Shown piece after piece: positions 33,852-42,864 of a stretch of DNA of 64,000 nt. Where the stretch lies: contig JAAYBR010000001.1 of NCBI GenBank assembly GCA_012730045.1, positions 18,507-82,506 on the forward strand, read 5' to 3'. This DNA is from Candidatus Hydrogenedentota bacterium. Its GTDB lineage: Bacteria; Hydrogenedentota; Hydrogenedentia; Hydrogenedentales; CAITNO01. Below the pieces are notes generated by a model that searched no databases, had not been told where the DNA came from, and saw nothing but the letters and a program-made list of their open reading frames with translations. Numbering within the stretch: position 1 is the stretch's first letter; every line of letters starts with the position of its first letter. A program made the translations under genes and the position numbers.

Positions 33852-35759
33852 ATGCGCGTGTTTCTCCGGCGGTTCTTTGGGTGGGCGGTTCCTGCGGTGT
33901 GCGCGGCGGCGCTGCTGGTTTCCGCCGGCTGCGCCACCTCCTCCAAGCCCGCGCGGGAGGACGCCGTGGCGCGGCGGATCGCGGCGGCGGAGATGCACCC
34001 CCGGCTGCTGATGACGGCGGCGGGGGGGGAGGCCGTCCGGGAGCGCATCGCGCGCGACAAGACGGCGGCGGCGCTCTTCGCGGCGGTGCGGGCGGACGCG
34101 GACGCGCTGCTGGACGCGCCGCCGGTGGTCTACAAGAAGGACGGCAAGCGCCTGCTGTCGGTGTCGCGCGAGGCGCTGGTGCGGGTGCTGTGCCTGGCGT
34201 TCGTCCACCGCATGACGGACGACCCGAAGTACGCGGCGCGCGCGCTGGCGGAGATGGAGGCCGCCGCCGGGTTCAACGACTGGAACCCGTCGCACTTTCT
34301 GGACACGGCGGAGATGGCCGCGGCCCTGGCCATCGGCTACGACTGGCTCTACCCGCTGCTGTCACCCGAGCAGGAAAGCATGATCCGCCGGGCGATCCTC
34401 GACAAGGGTATCCAGCCCTCCTTCGAGGATAAGCGCGGATGGGTCACCGGGAACAACAACTGGAACCAGGTCTGCCACGGCGGCATGGTCTTCGGCGCGC
34501 TGGCCCTGCTGGAGCGCGAGCCGGAGCTGGCGGAAAAGGTCGTGACCCGCGCGCTGGACGGCCTGCCCCACGCGATGGACGTGCTCGCCCCGGACGGCGT
34601 CTACCCGGAGGGGCCGTCCTACTGGGAGTACGGCACCACCTACAACGTCCTGCTCATCGCCGCGCTGGAGTCCGCCCTGGGCACCGATTTCGGCCTGAAG
34701 CGCCGCCCCGGTTTCCGCGAGACGGGCGCGTATCCCCTCCTCATGACCGGCCCCACCGGCGGCGTCTTCGGCTTCTCCGACAGCGGCCAGACGTTTGGCC
34801 TCTCCCCCGCCGTGTTCTGGTTCGCCCGCGAGAACCGGGACCCCGGCCTCGCCTGGGCCAACCACGCCCGCCTCGGCGAGATGCTGGCAACGGAGGGAAC
34901 CGGACGGAGAAGCCGCTTCCTGCCGCTGCTGCTGGTCTGGTGGGACGGCAAGCCCGCCGCGGAGCCGCGCCAGCCCCTCGCCTGGAAGGGCGAGGGCATC
35001 AACCCCGTGGCCGTGTTCCGCACGTCCTGGACCGACCCCGGCGCGGCCTTCCTCGCCGTGAAGGCGGGCACGCCCGCGGCCAACCACGGCCACATGGACA
35101 CCGGCTCGTTCATCTACGAGGCCGACGGCGTCCGCTGGGCCCTGGACCTCGGCTCGGAGAACTACGGCAGGCTGGAGGCCCGCGGCATGGACATCTGGAA
35201 CAGGAAGCAGGGCTCCGACCGCTGGCAAATCTTCCGCTACCACACCCTCAGCCACAACACCCTCACGGTGGACGGCGCGGAGCAGGTGGTGGAGGCGCGG
35301 GCGGACTTCACCCGCTTCTCCGCGCGGAAGGCCCGCGCCGTCATGGACCTGTCCGCCGTCTACGGCGGCCGGCTCGCCCGCGCGGAGCGCGGATTCACCC
35401 TCCTGCCCGACGGACGCGTCCTCATCCAGGACGAGATCACGGCGGGCGACGCCCCCGCCCGCGTGCGCTGGGCCATGACCACCCCCGGCGAGGTGGCCGA
35501 AACCGCGCCGGGCCGGGCCCTGCTCACCAAGGACGGGAAACAGCTCCGCGTCGAGGTGCTGTCCCGCCCCGACGCCGTGATGGAAACCTTCCCCACGGAC
35601 CCGCCGCCCAGCGAATGGGACACTCCCAACCCCGGCACCCGCCAGATCGGCTTCCACACCGACCTCGCCCCCGGCGCGTCCGCCACCCTGGCCGTGCTCT
35701 TGACGCCGGAAAGCGCGGGAACCCCGCCGCCACCGGAACTGCGCCCGCTGTCCCGGTGA
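33852..35759 (+). CDS. Heparinase II/III-like lipoprotein
   Basis: A 635-residue protein with a lipoprotein signal (lipobox SAGC, Cys27). An alpha/alpha-toroid region (about 50-370) has 'HPRLLMTAAGGEAVRERI', 'YDWLYPLLSPEQ', 'GNNNWNQVCHGGMV' and 'VYPEGPSYWEYGTTY', which carry the Asn, His and Tyr residues typical of this polysaccharide lyase superfamily. The beta-sandwich C-terminal part has 'NHGHMDTGSFIYEADGVRW' and 'HNTLTVDG', the heparinase II/III signature. It likely degrades an acidic polysaccharide outside the cytoplasm; the exact substrate is unknown. ATG 33852 follows GGAGGG; upstream in-frame ATGs lie in repeat DNA and lack a signal peptide. Monocistronic. Confidence 0.88.
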   Translation: MRVFLRRFFGWAVPAVCAAALLVSAGCATSSKPAREDAVARRIAAAEMHPRLLMTAAGGEAVRERIARDKTAAALFAAVRADADALLDAPPVVYKKDGKRLLSVSREALVRVLCLAFVHRMTDDPKYAARALAEMEAAAGFNDWNPSHFLDTAEMAAALAIGYDWLYPLLSPEQESMIRRAILDKGIQPSFEDKRGWVTGNNNWNQVCHGGMVFGALALLEREPELAEKVVTRALDGLPHAMDVLAPDGVYPEGPSYWEYGTTYNVLLIAALESALGTDFGLKRRPGFRETGAYPLLMTGPTGGVFGFSDSGQTFGLSPAVFWFARENRDPGLAWANHARLGEMLATEGTGRRSRFLPLLLVWWDGKPAAEPRQPLAWKGEGINPVAVFRTSWTDPGAAFLAVKAGTPAANHGHMDTGSFIYEADGVRWALDLGSENYGRLEARGMDIWNRKQGSDRWQIFRYHTLSHNTLTVDGAEQVVEARADFTRFSARKARAVMDLSAVYGGRLARAERGFTLLPDGRVLIQDEITAGDAPARVRWAMTTPGEVAETAPGRALLTKDGKQLRVEVLSRPDAVMETFPTDPPPSEWDTPNPGTRQIGFHTDLAPGASATLAVLLTPESAGTPPPPELRPLSR

Positions 35760-35810
35760 GCGCCCGCAGAAAAACCCATAAAGTGCCAAACTGTGCTGCT
35801 TCTGCGGAGG

Positions 35811-35839
35811 TTGCATCCCGTGTCCGGCCCCGCTATATA
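35811..35839 (+). promoter_or_regulatory. Sigma70-like promoter for the unknown lipoprotein
   Basis: TTGCAT (35811-35816), 17 bp, TATATA (35834-35839; TATACT overlaps two bases on). It lies about 55 bp upstream of the start at 35893 and closely resembles the promoter before the MarR gene at 37904-37932. Confidence 0.6.
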
Positions 35840-35892
35840 CTCACTTTGAAACAACAATCCCCATGCCGTGCATGGGCATAAGGAGCCGCGGG

Positions 35893-37788
35893 ATGAAGAA
35901 AGGTTTGGTTTTCTTGTGTCTCGGGATGGCGCTGGCCGGATGTTCGGGAAACGTGCTGGTAACCGGTGTCGCCTCGACGGAGGATCCCATCACCGGGGCG
36001 GATGTCTCCCTGGTCTCCCCCAAGGGCCGGGTACTGGCCAACTATCTGGAGGAAACGCAGCAGGGGGGCACCTTCGTGGTGTCCGTGCCGCCGCGGCTGC
36101 TTCGGGACGGGTACCGGATCGTGGTGTCCGGCGGCGTCTTCGCGTCCACCGGGGCCCCCTCGCCGCATGTGCTTTCCGCCTTTGTGCCTCCTGTTGAGGA
36201 TGGACGGCCGGGGTTCGTCCATGTCGGATTCCTTTCGACGCTGACGGACGCGCTGTTGGAGCGGCGGCCGGGCATGACGCCGGAGGAGGCCGAGAACGCG
36301 GTCGGCGCCTACCTGGGGCTGCCGGAGACGCTGGACCTGCACCGCGACGGGTTCTTCAACGACGATTTCTTCGACCATGACGTGTTTGCGGAGGCCGTCG
36401 GAGAGAACGGGCTGAACGCCTTCGTGGACGGCCTGCTGGACGAACTGGAGGCGGACCCCGGCACGACGCGCACCTTTTTGGGCACGCCTGCGGACGAAAC
36501 CCCCGAAAAGGGGCTGGCGGGGACTTTTCTGAACGGGCTGGTGGAGGGCGCGGGCCAGGAGGTGGGCAGCCGTGCCGCCGGCTGGGCGATGGACCAGATC
36601 TTCGGCAAGGCAGACACCCCTTCCGCACCGACGGACCCCGTGGTGTTGGCGGCGCTCCAGGAGAACGCCCAGCAGTTGAAGGCCATCGCGGACGCCCTGG
36701 AGGTGTTCCAAAGCCGCACCAGCGCCATGCTGCTCCAGATTCTGACCACCGCCGAGCGGACCCAGTACCTCACCCTGGTCGCCCCGCTGGGTTCGGAGAT
36801 CGCCCTGCTGGAGACGCTGCAGGACCAGCTCTGGCTCCTGTGCGAGCACGTCCACGACAACGACCCGGACTATGCGCAGCTTGCCACAGACCTGAACGCC
36901 TCGCTGAACTCCATCCAGATCAAGACCATCCTGAAACACATGCAGGATGTGCTCGGCGGCACGGCGTCCACGCCGGGCGCCATTGACACCTGGGGCTTCC
37001 TCCAGGCCCGCTACGCCACGCGCGCGCAGAACCACAACGCGCTCTTCGGCCAGTTCCAGTACTACGCCAACATGCAGATCACGGCGCTCAACCTGCTGCT
37101 CGAGCGGACCCACAAGGACGCTGCAAAGAGCCTGGGGGACATCTACGTGGCGGACTACCTGCGGGGCATGGAGGTCCAGGCGGACGCCTTCCTCGCCCGC
37201 GTCGAGGGCATGATGGCCCTCATGCAGAACTATGGTGAACTCCCCGCGTACATGTCCTATGTGCGCGAATGGAACGCGTACAACGGCGACGTCCTTCTAA
37301 AGAGCCCCACCCGGGAATCGGCGGTGCTGGCCCAGGCCGACGCCATCGCGCTGGAGGTCCAGAACACGTCCGGCGCGCTGGTCATCCGGCTGGCCAGAGG
37401 CATGTACGCCGACAAGCCCCACACGCCGTCGTGGCTGGCCACGGTGCCCGTGACCATTCAGAACGTGAACACCGGGGCCGAGTATGTCCCGGACAAGGTT
37501 TACCGGCGCCGCATCAACCAGCCGGACATCGTCAGCTCGGGGCAGACGACCCATGCCTGGCAGTTGGGACTCTGGGACGTGAACCGGTACGTCTTCACCA
37601 CCCTGCCCCAGGGCGCCTACGCGGTGAAGAACATCAACATCGCCTATCCCTGCCCGGACCCAACGTTTCGCAAAGCCGGAAACGAGTTGTTCCATCCGGT
37701 CTATCTGAACACCCAGACCCCCATGGTTCCGGGGGAATTCCACAACCTGCTGGTGACCGCCTACGCCAATCCCATGGCCCCCGTGTGA
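35893..37788 (+). CDS. Lipoprotein of unknown function
   Basis: A 631-residue lipoprotein: MKKGLVFLCLGMALAGC with the lipobox Cys17. ATG 35893 is chosen since AGGAG lies 8 bases upstream; the frame upstream adds ten non-signal residues. Residues about 20-110 are a beta-rich domain ('VLVTGVASTEDPITGADVSL'-like start, then 'RLLRDGYRIVVSGG') that resembles a carboxypeptidase-regulatory or Ig-like fold. Residues about 110-480 are mostly helical, with long amphipathic stretches ('LAALQENAQQLKAIADALEVF', 'LNLLLERTHKDAAKSL') that look coiled-coil. The rest is mixed. I do not recognise the family. Followed by a clear terminator, so it is transcribed alone. Confidence 0.82.
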   Translation: MKKGLVFLCLGMALAGCSGNVLVTGVASTEDPITGADVSLVSPKGRVLANYLEETQQGGTFVVSVPPRLLRDGYRIVVSGGVFASTGAPSPHVLSAFVPPVEDGRPGFVHVGFLSTLTDALLERRPGMTPEEAENAVGAYLGLPETLDLHRDGFFNDDFFDHDVFAEAVGENGLNAFVDGLLDELEADPGTTRTFLGTPADETPEKGLAGTFLNGLVEGAGQEVGSRAAGWAMDQIFGKADTPSAPTDPVVLAALQENAQQLKAIADALEVFQSRTSAMLLQILTTAERTQYLTLVAPLGSEIALLETLQDQLWLLCEHVHDNDPDYAQLATDLNASLNSIQIKTILKHMQDVLGGTASTPGAIDTWGFLQARYATRAQNHNALFGQFQYYANMQITALNLLLERTHKDAAKSLGDIYVADYLRGMEVQADAFLARVEGMMALMQNYGELPAYMSYVREWNAYNGDVLLKSPTRESAVLAQADAIALEVQNTSGALVIRLARGMYADKPHTPSWLATVPVTIQNVNTGAEYVPDKVYRRRINQPDIVSSGQTTHAWQLGLWDVNRYVFTTLPQGAYAVKNINIAYPCPDPTFRKAGNELFHPVYLNTQTPMVPGEFHNLLVTAYANPMAPV

Positions 37789-37829
37789 CCTTGAATCGGG
37801 GTGAAAACGCCCCCGCACCCGTCCTCCCC

Positions 37830-37871
37830 GCCGGGCGGAAGCGGCTGCCGCTTCCGTCCGGCGCCTTTTTT
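37830..37871 (+). terminator. Rho-independent terminator after the lipoprotein gene
   Basis: A 15-bp stem (37830-37844 with 37848-37862, one G-T pair) with loop CTG, followed by GCCTTTTTT. Located 42 bp past the lipoprotein stop and just before the MarR promoter. Confidence 0.85.
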
Positions 37872-37903
37872 CCAGAAACCGGGGGCGCCCCCGCGCCCGA
37901 AGG

Positions 37904-37932
37904 TTGCATCGGGCCCCCGCACCGGATATACT
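37904..37932 (+). promoter_or_regulatory. Sigma70-like promoter of the MarR-RND operon
   Basis: TTGCAT (37904-37909), 17 bp, TATACT (37927-37932), 48 bp before the MarR start. No obvious palindrome for MarR binding was found by eye beyond this. Confidence 0.65.
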
Positions 37933-37980
37933 TCGCGCCTCGAACGGTTTGACACGCGAACTTTCAGGGACAACCCAAAG

Positions 37981-38505
37981 ATGAACAGCAGGGAACGGAT
38001 GGAGACCGCGCGGGTGGTGTACGCCGCGGAGCGGATGCTGCACCGCCACTGCGTGGCGCGGTTCACCTCGGAGTCGCCGAGGGCGAAACGGTCGCCGGCC
38101 CTCACCTTTCCGCAGGTGAACATGATCATGACGATCCGCGCGGGCGGCGGCATGACGGTCACGCGGCTGGCGGAGGAGCTGCGTGTGAAGGCGCCGGCCG
38201 TGTCCGCGATGGTGGACCGGCTGGTCGAGATGGGGGTGCTGACGCGCACGGCCAACCCGGAGGACCGCCGGGAGGTGATCATCCGGGTGTCCGACCGGCA
38301 TGAGGCCTGGGTGGCCGAGCTGGAGCGGCGCAAGCTCCAGACCTTTGCGGAGCTGGTGGACCGCGTGGGCGACGACTGCGCCCGCACCTGGGCGGAGGTG
38401 GCCCTTCGCATCCGGGAGGCGCTGCGGGAGGAGGACGCGGGGGCGGGGAAACGGCGGGAAACAGGGGCGCGCGGCGCGCGTCCGGCGAAAGGCGGCACTC
38501 TATGA
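37981..38505 (+). CDS. MarR family transcriptional regulator
   Basis: A 174-residue winged-helix regulator. The DNA-binding part is 'LTFPQVNMIMTIRAGGGMTVTR' region plus 'ELRVKAPAVSAMVDRLVEMGVL' and the wing 'ANPEDRREVIIRVSD' (about 75-100), a typical MarR pattern. N- and C-terminal helices would form the dimer interface. The C-terminal 25 residues are an Arg/Gly-rich tail. ATG 37981 is preferred because the frame upstream runs through the promoter and terminator. Its stop overlaps the efflux adaptor start (ATGA), which makes it the first gene of the RND operon; it probably represses it and responds to a toxic compound. Confidence 0.92.
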   Translation: MNSRERMETARVVYAAERMLHRHCVARFTSESPRAKRSPALTFPQVNMIMTIRAGGGMTVTRLAEELRVKAPAVSAMVDRLVEMGVLTRTANPEDRREVIIRVSDRHEAWVAELERRKLQTFAELVDRVGDDCARTWAEVALRIREALREEDAGAGKRRETGARGARPAKGGTL

Positions 38506-39668
38506 AACGCGCGGCTGGACTCCTGGCCCTTTGGATGGTTCTCGCGGGCGCGGCCCCGCTGTTCGCCCAGGGCCCGCCGGGCGGGAAGAAGATGCCGCCG
38601 CAGGTGGCCCTGGCCCCGGCGGCAGTGAAGACCGTCCCGGTCGCCTTCGAGTACGTGGGCCTCACGGAGGCGTCGAAGGCCGTCGAGGTCCGCGCGCGGA
38701 TCCAGGGGTTCCTCGAAACCCGCGAGTTCCAGGACGGCGCGTTTCTGGAGGAGGGCGCGCGCCTGTTCACCATAGACCCGCGCCCCTTCGAGGCGGACCG
38801 CGACGTGGCGGCGGCGCAGGTGGCCGAGGCCGCGGCGCGGCTGCGGCTGGCGGAGCAGGAGCTGGCGCGGCTGAAGGCGGTGCGGACGCCGGGGGCGGTG
38901 GCCGCGGCCGACGTGGACCAGCGCGAGGCGGAGGCGGCGGGGGCGGCGGCGTCGCTGCGGCTGGCGGAGGCCCAGCTCAAGAAGACGGAGCTGAACCTGG
39001 ACTACACGAAGGTCTCCGCGCCCCTGACCGGGTTCATCGGCAAGGCGCAGAAGGAGGCCGGGAGCTATGTGGACAGCGCGCAGAACAGCCTGCTGGCCGT
39101 GATGCACCAGGTGGACCCGCTCTATGTGACCTTCAAGGTCAGCGAGTCGGACTTCCTCGCGTGGCGGCGCGGCGAGAAGGAGGGCACGCTGGCGCTGGCG
39201 GGCGGCAGGACCGTGCCGGACGTGGCGATCACGCTGCTGGACGGCACCCCCTTCGGCGAGCCGGGCGCGCTCGACTACGAGAACACCGGCGTGGACACGC
39301 AGACGGGCACCGTGGAGCTGCGCGCCACGTTCAAAAACGCCGACCGGACGCTCAAGCCGGGCCAGTTTGTGAAGGTAAACCTGTCGGGCTGGGAGCGGCC
39401 GAACGTGCTGACAGTGCCCCGCCGGGCCGTGGGCCAGACCCCCAAGGGCCCCGTGGTCTACCTGGTGGGTCCGGACAGCAAGGCGCAGGAGCGCGTCGTG
39501 AAGACCGGCGAGTGGTCCGGCGACGACTGGATCATCCTGGAGGGTCTTGAGGCGGGGGACCAGGTCATCGTGGAGGGGCTGACGAAGGTCCGCGAGGGGA
39601 CCGAGGTGTCCACCGGCCCGCCGCCGGGCGCGCCGGACGCCCCCAAACCCGCAGCCCCGGCCAACTAG
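38502..39668 (+). CDS. RND efflux periplasmic adaptor (membrane fusion protein)
   Basis: A 388-residue HlyD/AcrA-type adaptor that links the inner-membrane pump to the outer-membrane channel. A signal peptide (about 1-22, ending PLFAQG) lacks a lipobox Cys. The lipoyl half-motif 'EVRARIQGFLETREFQDGAFL' (about 58-78), a long helical hairpin (95-150, 'AAAQVAEAAARLRLAEQELARL'-like), then 'LDYTKVSAPLTGFIGK' and the beta-barrel ('TVELRATFKNADRTLKPGQF') are in the usual order. The C-terminal Pro/Ala tail is short. It begins 4 bp inside the MarR gene and ends 10 bp before the pump gene. Confidence 0.95.
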   Translation: MKRAAGLLALWMVLAGAAPLFAQGPPGGKKMPPQVALAPAAVKTVPVAFEYVGLTEASKAVEVRARIQGFLETREFQDGAFLEEGARLFTIDPRPFEADRDVAAAQVAEAAARLRLAEQELARLKAVRTPGAVAAADVDQREAEAAGAAASLRLAEAQLKKTELNLDYTKVSAPLTGFIGKAQKEAGSYVDSAQNSLLAVMHQVDPLYVTFKVSESDFLAWRRGEKEGTLALAGGRTVPDVAITLLDGTPFGEPGALDYENTGVDTQTGTVELRATFKNADRTLKPGQFVKVNLSGWERPNVLTVPRRAVGQTPKGPVVYLVGPDSKAQERVVKTGEWSGDDWIILEGLEAGDQVIVEGLTKVREGTEVSTGPPPGAPDAPKPAAPAN

Positions 39669-39678
39669 GGGCGCGCGC

Positions 39679-42600
39679 ATGATCTCCCGATTCTTCATAG
39701 ACCGTCCGATCTTCGCCACCGTGGTGGCCGTGGTGATCGTGCTGTGCGGCCTCGTGTCGCTGTTCTCGCTGCCCGTGGAGTCGTCCCCGCAGATCACGCC
39801 GCCGACAGTGGTGATCAGCACGTCGTATCCGGGGGCCGACGCGCAGACGGTGATGGAGAGCGTGGCCACGCCCATCGAGCAGGAGCTCAGCGGCGTGGAG
39901 CACCTGCTCTATTACCAGTCCTCCAGCGCGAACGACGGCAGCCTCTCGATCACCCTCTCCTTCGAGATCGGCACGGACCTGAACATCGCGGCGGTGGACG
40001 TGCAGAACCGCATCAAGCGCGCCGAGCGCCGCCTGCCCGAGGAGGTCATGCGCCAGGGCATGAACGTCAGCAAGCGCATGAGCACCTTCCTCGGGATCAT
40101 CGCCCTGCAGTCGGACAAGCCGGAGCACGACACGCTCTTCCTGAGCAACTACGCCACGATCCACATGGTGGACGCCCTGGCGCGCGTGCCCGGCGTGGGC
40201 CAGGTGCGCATCTTCGGCAACAAGGACTACTCGATGCGGGTCACCCTCGACCCCGACCAGCTCGTGCTCAAGGGGCTGACGGTGAACGACGTGGCCCAGG
40301 CGATCCGCGAGCAGAACGGGCAGTACGCGGCCGGCGAGATCGGCGGCGCCCCGAACCCGGAGCCGGTGGACTTCACGTTCCCCGTGCTGGCGCCGGGGCG
40401 GCTCACCACCCCGCAGCAGTTCGAGGAGATCATCCTGCTGGCGCGGCCCGACGGCTCCCGCGTGCTCCTGAAGGATGTGGCAAAGGTGGAGCTGGGAACC
40501 CTCAGCTACGGCACCGAGGGCCGCTACAACGGCAAGGCCACGGCCATGATCCCGGTGTCGGCCCAGCCCGACGCCAACGCGCTGGAGACGATGAACGGGG
40601 TGAAGGAGGAGCTGGAGCGGCTGGCCGGGGACTTCCCGGAGGGCGTCCGGCACATGGTCCCGCTGGACACGACCACGTTCATCACCGTGTCCATCCAGGA
40701 GGTGGCCAAGACCTTCCTGGAGGCCACCATTCTGGTGACCATCGTCGTGCTCCTGTTCCTGGGGAGCTGGCGCGCCGCGGTGATCCCCATGGTCGCCGTG
40801 CCGGTGTCCATTGTGGGCGCCTTCATGGGCCTGCTCGCCCTGGGGTTCTCCGTCAACTCGCTGACCCTGTTCGCGCTGGTGCTGGCCATCGGCATCGTGG
40901 TGGACGACGCCATCATCGCCGTGGAGAACGTCGAGCGGCTCATGCACGACGAGCGTCTGGCCCCGCGCGAGGCGACCATCAAGGCCATGGGCCAGGTGCA
41001 GGGCCCCATCATCGCCAGCGTGCTCTCCCTGGCCGCGGTCTACCTTCCCGTGGCCTTCGTCGGCGGCAGCACGGGCGTCATGTACCGCCAGTTCGGCATC
41101 ACCATCACGCTGGCCGTGGCCATCTCCGGCACCATCGCCCTGGTCCTGACCCCGGCGCTGTGCCGGCTCCTGCTGCGGCCCAACCACCGCAAACTCTTCC
41201 TCTTCCGCTGGTTCGACGCGGGCGTGCGCGGGTTCACCGCCCTCTTCGCCTTCAGCGCGCGCTGGATGATCCGGCTGGGCGTCGTCTCCATGGTGCTCTT
41301 CGGGGTGCTCGTCTGGGCCACCTACTCCCTCTTCATGCGGGTTCCGTCGGCCTTCGTGCCCCAGGAGGACCAGGGCTACCTCATGATGGTGGCGCAGCTG
41401 CCGAAGGGGGCCTCCCTCGACCGGACCAAGGCGGTGGTCTCCCAGATCGAGGAGTTCATGCTGGCGCAGCCGGAGGTCCGGGGAATCACCGCCATGTGCG
41501 GGCAGGACCAGCTCTCGAACGCCGCAGTCTCCTCGTCGGCCAGCATGTTCGTCAGCCTCAAGGACTGGGCGGAGCGCGTCGGGCCGGAGCACTCCGCCGA
41601 CGCCCTGGTGGCGCGCGTCTTCCAGCGCTTCGGCGGGCTCAAGGAGGCGACGGTCCTCGCGTTCGTGCCGCCGCCCATCCGCGGGCTGGGCATGCGCGCG
41701 GGGTTCGAGGCGCAGCTCGAGACCCGCGGCGGCGACGACCTGGCCTCCCTGGCGCGGGTCATGTCCGAGTTCATCGCCGAGCTGAACAAGGACCCGATGT
41801 TCAGCGGCGTGTCCGGCACGCTGGACGTCACGCAGCCGAAGATCCGGGTGAAACTGGACCACACACGGGCCAAACTGCTGGGCATCCCGGTGGGCGAGGT
41901 GTACAACACGCTCCAGGCGCTGCTCGGATCCTTCTACGTCGACGACTTCAACATCTACGGGCGCGTGTACCGCGTGCAGCTGCAGGCGGAACCGCAGTAC
42001 CGCGACGAGCCCTCCGACATCCGGAAGATTTACGTGCGCAACAACGCGGGCGAGATGATCGAACTGTCCGGCGTGGTGGACGTTTCCATTGAGGCGGGCC
42101 CCAGCGTGGTCGGACGGTTCAACAGTTTCACGTCGGCCCAGATCACCGGCGCGCCCGCCCCGGGCATCAGCACGGGGCAGTGCATCCGGCGCGTTGAGGA
42201 GATCGCCGCGCGCACCCTGCCGCCCGGCTACACCGTCGAGTGGAGCTCGGGCTCGTACCAGGAGGTGCGCACGGGCAACCAGTCCTACTACGTCATGCTC
42301 TTCGGCCTGGTCATGATCTTCCTCGTCCTCGCCGCGCAGTACGAGAAGTGGTCGCTCCCCCTCGCCGTCCTCATGGCCGTGCCCTTCTGCGTCTTCGGCG
42401 CCTTCGCGTCGCTGGTCCTGCGCGCCGCCCCCGCCGACATCTACTTTCAGATCGGCCTGCTCACCCTCATCGGCCTGTCGGCCAAGAACGCCATCCTCAT
42501 CGTCGAGTTCTGCTCCAAGATGCGCGCCGACGGCGCGGGCATCCTGGAGGCGGCCATCGCCGCCGCCCGCATCCGCCTGCGCCCCGTGCTCATGACCGCC

Positions 42601-42864
42601 ATCAGCACCATCCTCGGCGCGCTCCCCCTGGCCCTGAGCCAGGGCGCGGGCGCGGCCGGACGCCACTCCATCGGCAACAGCGTCGTGGCCGGCATGATCA
42701 CGGCCACCTTCCTCGCCGTGTTCTTCGTGCCCCTCTTCTTTGTCATCATCCAGTGGCTCAGCGAGCTGGGGTCGCGGAAGCCGGCCCCCGCGGCGGCTGA
42801 GGCGCCCCCGCCCCCCGAAGCCGTCACGGAACCGGCCGCCCCCGCCGGGGAGGATCAGGCATGA
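39679..42864 (+). CDS. RND efflux pump, AcrB/HAE1 family
   Basis: A 1061-residue inner-membrane proton antiporter of the hydrophobe/amphiphile efflux type. It starts 'MISRFFIDRPIFATVVAVVI', the standard HAE1 start. The proton-relay pair Asp409-Asp410 is in 'IGIVVDDAIIAVENV', and the relay Lys936 in 'LIGLSAKNAILIVEF'. The two large periplasmic loops follow helices 1 and 7. A central 'VPSAFVPQEDQGYLM' element is also typical. Length is normal. With the upstream adaptor and downstream outer-membrane factor it makes a complete tripartite pump, controlled by the MarR protein. The stop overlaps the next start by 4 bp. Confidence 0.97.
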   Translation: MISRFFIDRPIFATVVAVVIVLCGLVSLFSLPVESSPQITPPTVVISTSYPGADAQTVMESVATPIEQELSGVEHLLYYQSSSANDGSLSITLSFEIGTDLNIAAVDVQNRIKRAERRLPEEVMRQGMNVSKRMSTFLGIIALQSDKPEHDTLFLSNYATIHMVDALARVPGVGQVRIFGNKDYSMRVTLDPDQLVLKGLTVNDVAQAIREQNGQYAAGEIGGAPNPEPVDFTFPVLAPGRLTTPQQFEEIILLARPDGSRVLLKDVAKVELGTLSYGTEGRYNGKATAMIPVSAQPDANALETMNGVKEELERLAGDFPEGVRHMVPLDTTTFITVSIQEVAKTFLEATILVTIVVLLFLGSWRAAVIPMVAVPVSIVGAFMGLLALGFSVNSLTLFALVLAIGIVVDDAIIAVENVERLMHDERLAPREATIKAMGQVQGPIIASVLSLAAVYLPVAFVGGSTGVMYRQFGITITLAVAISGTIALVLTPALCRLLLRPNHRKLFLFRWFDAGVRGFTALFAFSARWMIRLGVVSMVLFGVLVWATYSLFMRVPSAFVPQEDQGYLMMVAQLPKGASLDRTKAVVSQIEEFMLAQPEVRGITAMCGQDQLSNAAVSSSASMFVSLKDWAERVGPEHSADALVARVFQRFGGLKEATVLAFVPPPIRGLGMRAGFEAQLETRGGDDLASLARVMSEFIAELNKDPMFSGVSGTLDVTQPKIRVKLDHTRAKLLGIPVGEVYNTLQALLGSFYVDDFNIYGRVYRVQLQAEPQYRDEPSDIRKIYVRNNAGEMIELSGVVDVSIEAGPSVVGRFNSFTSAQITGAPAPGISTGQCIRRVEEIAARTLPPGYTVEWSSGSYQEVRTGNQSYYVMLFGLVMIFLVLAAQYEKWSLPLAVLMAVPFCVFGAFASLVLRAAPADIYFQIGLLTLIGLSAKNAILIVEFCSKMRADGAGILEAAIAAARIRLRPVLMTAISTILGALPLALSQGAGAAGRHSIGNSVVAGMITATFLAVFFVPLFFVIIQWLSELGSRKPAPAAAEAPPPPEAVTEPAAPAGEDQA

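Noticed and set aside
39565..42666. 1033-codon minus-strand open frame
   Set aside because: It lies wholly opposite the RND pump gene, and its product is a His/Asp/Gly-rich string with no domain. The plus strand has all AcrB motifs.
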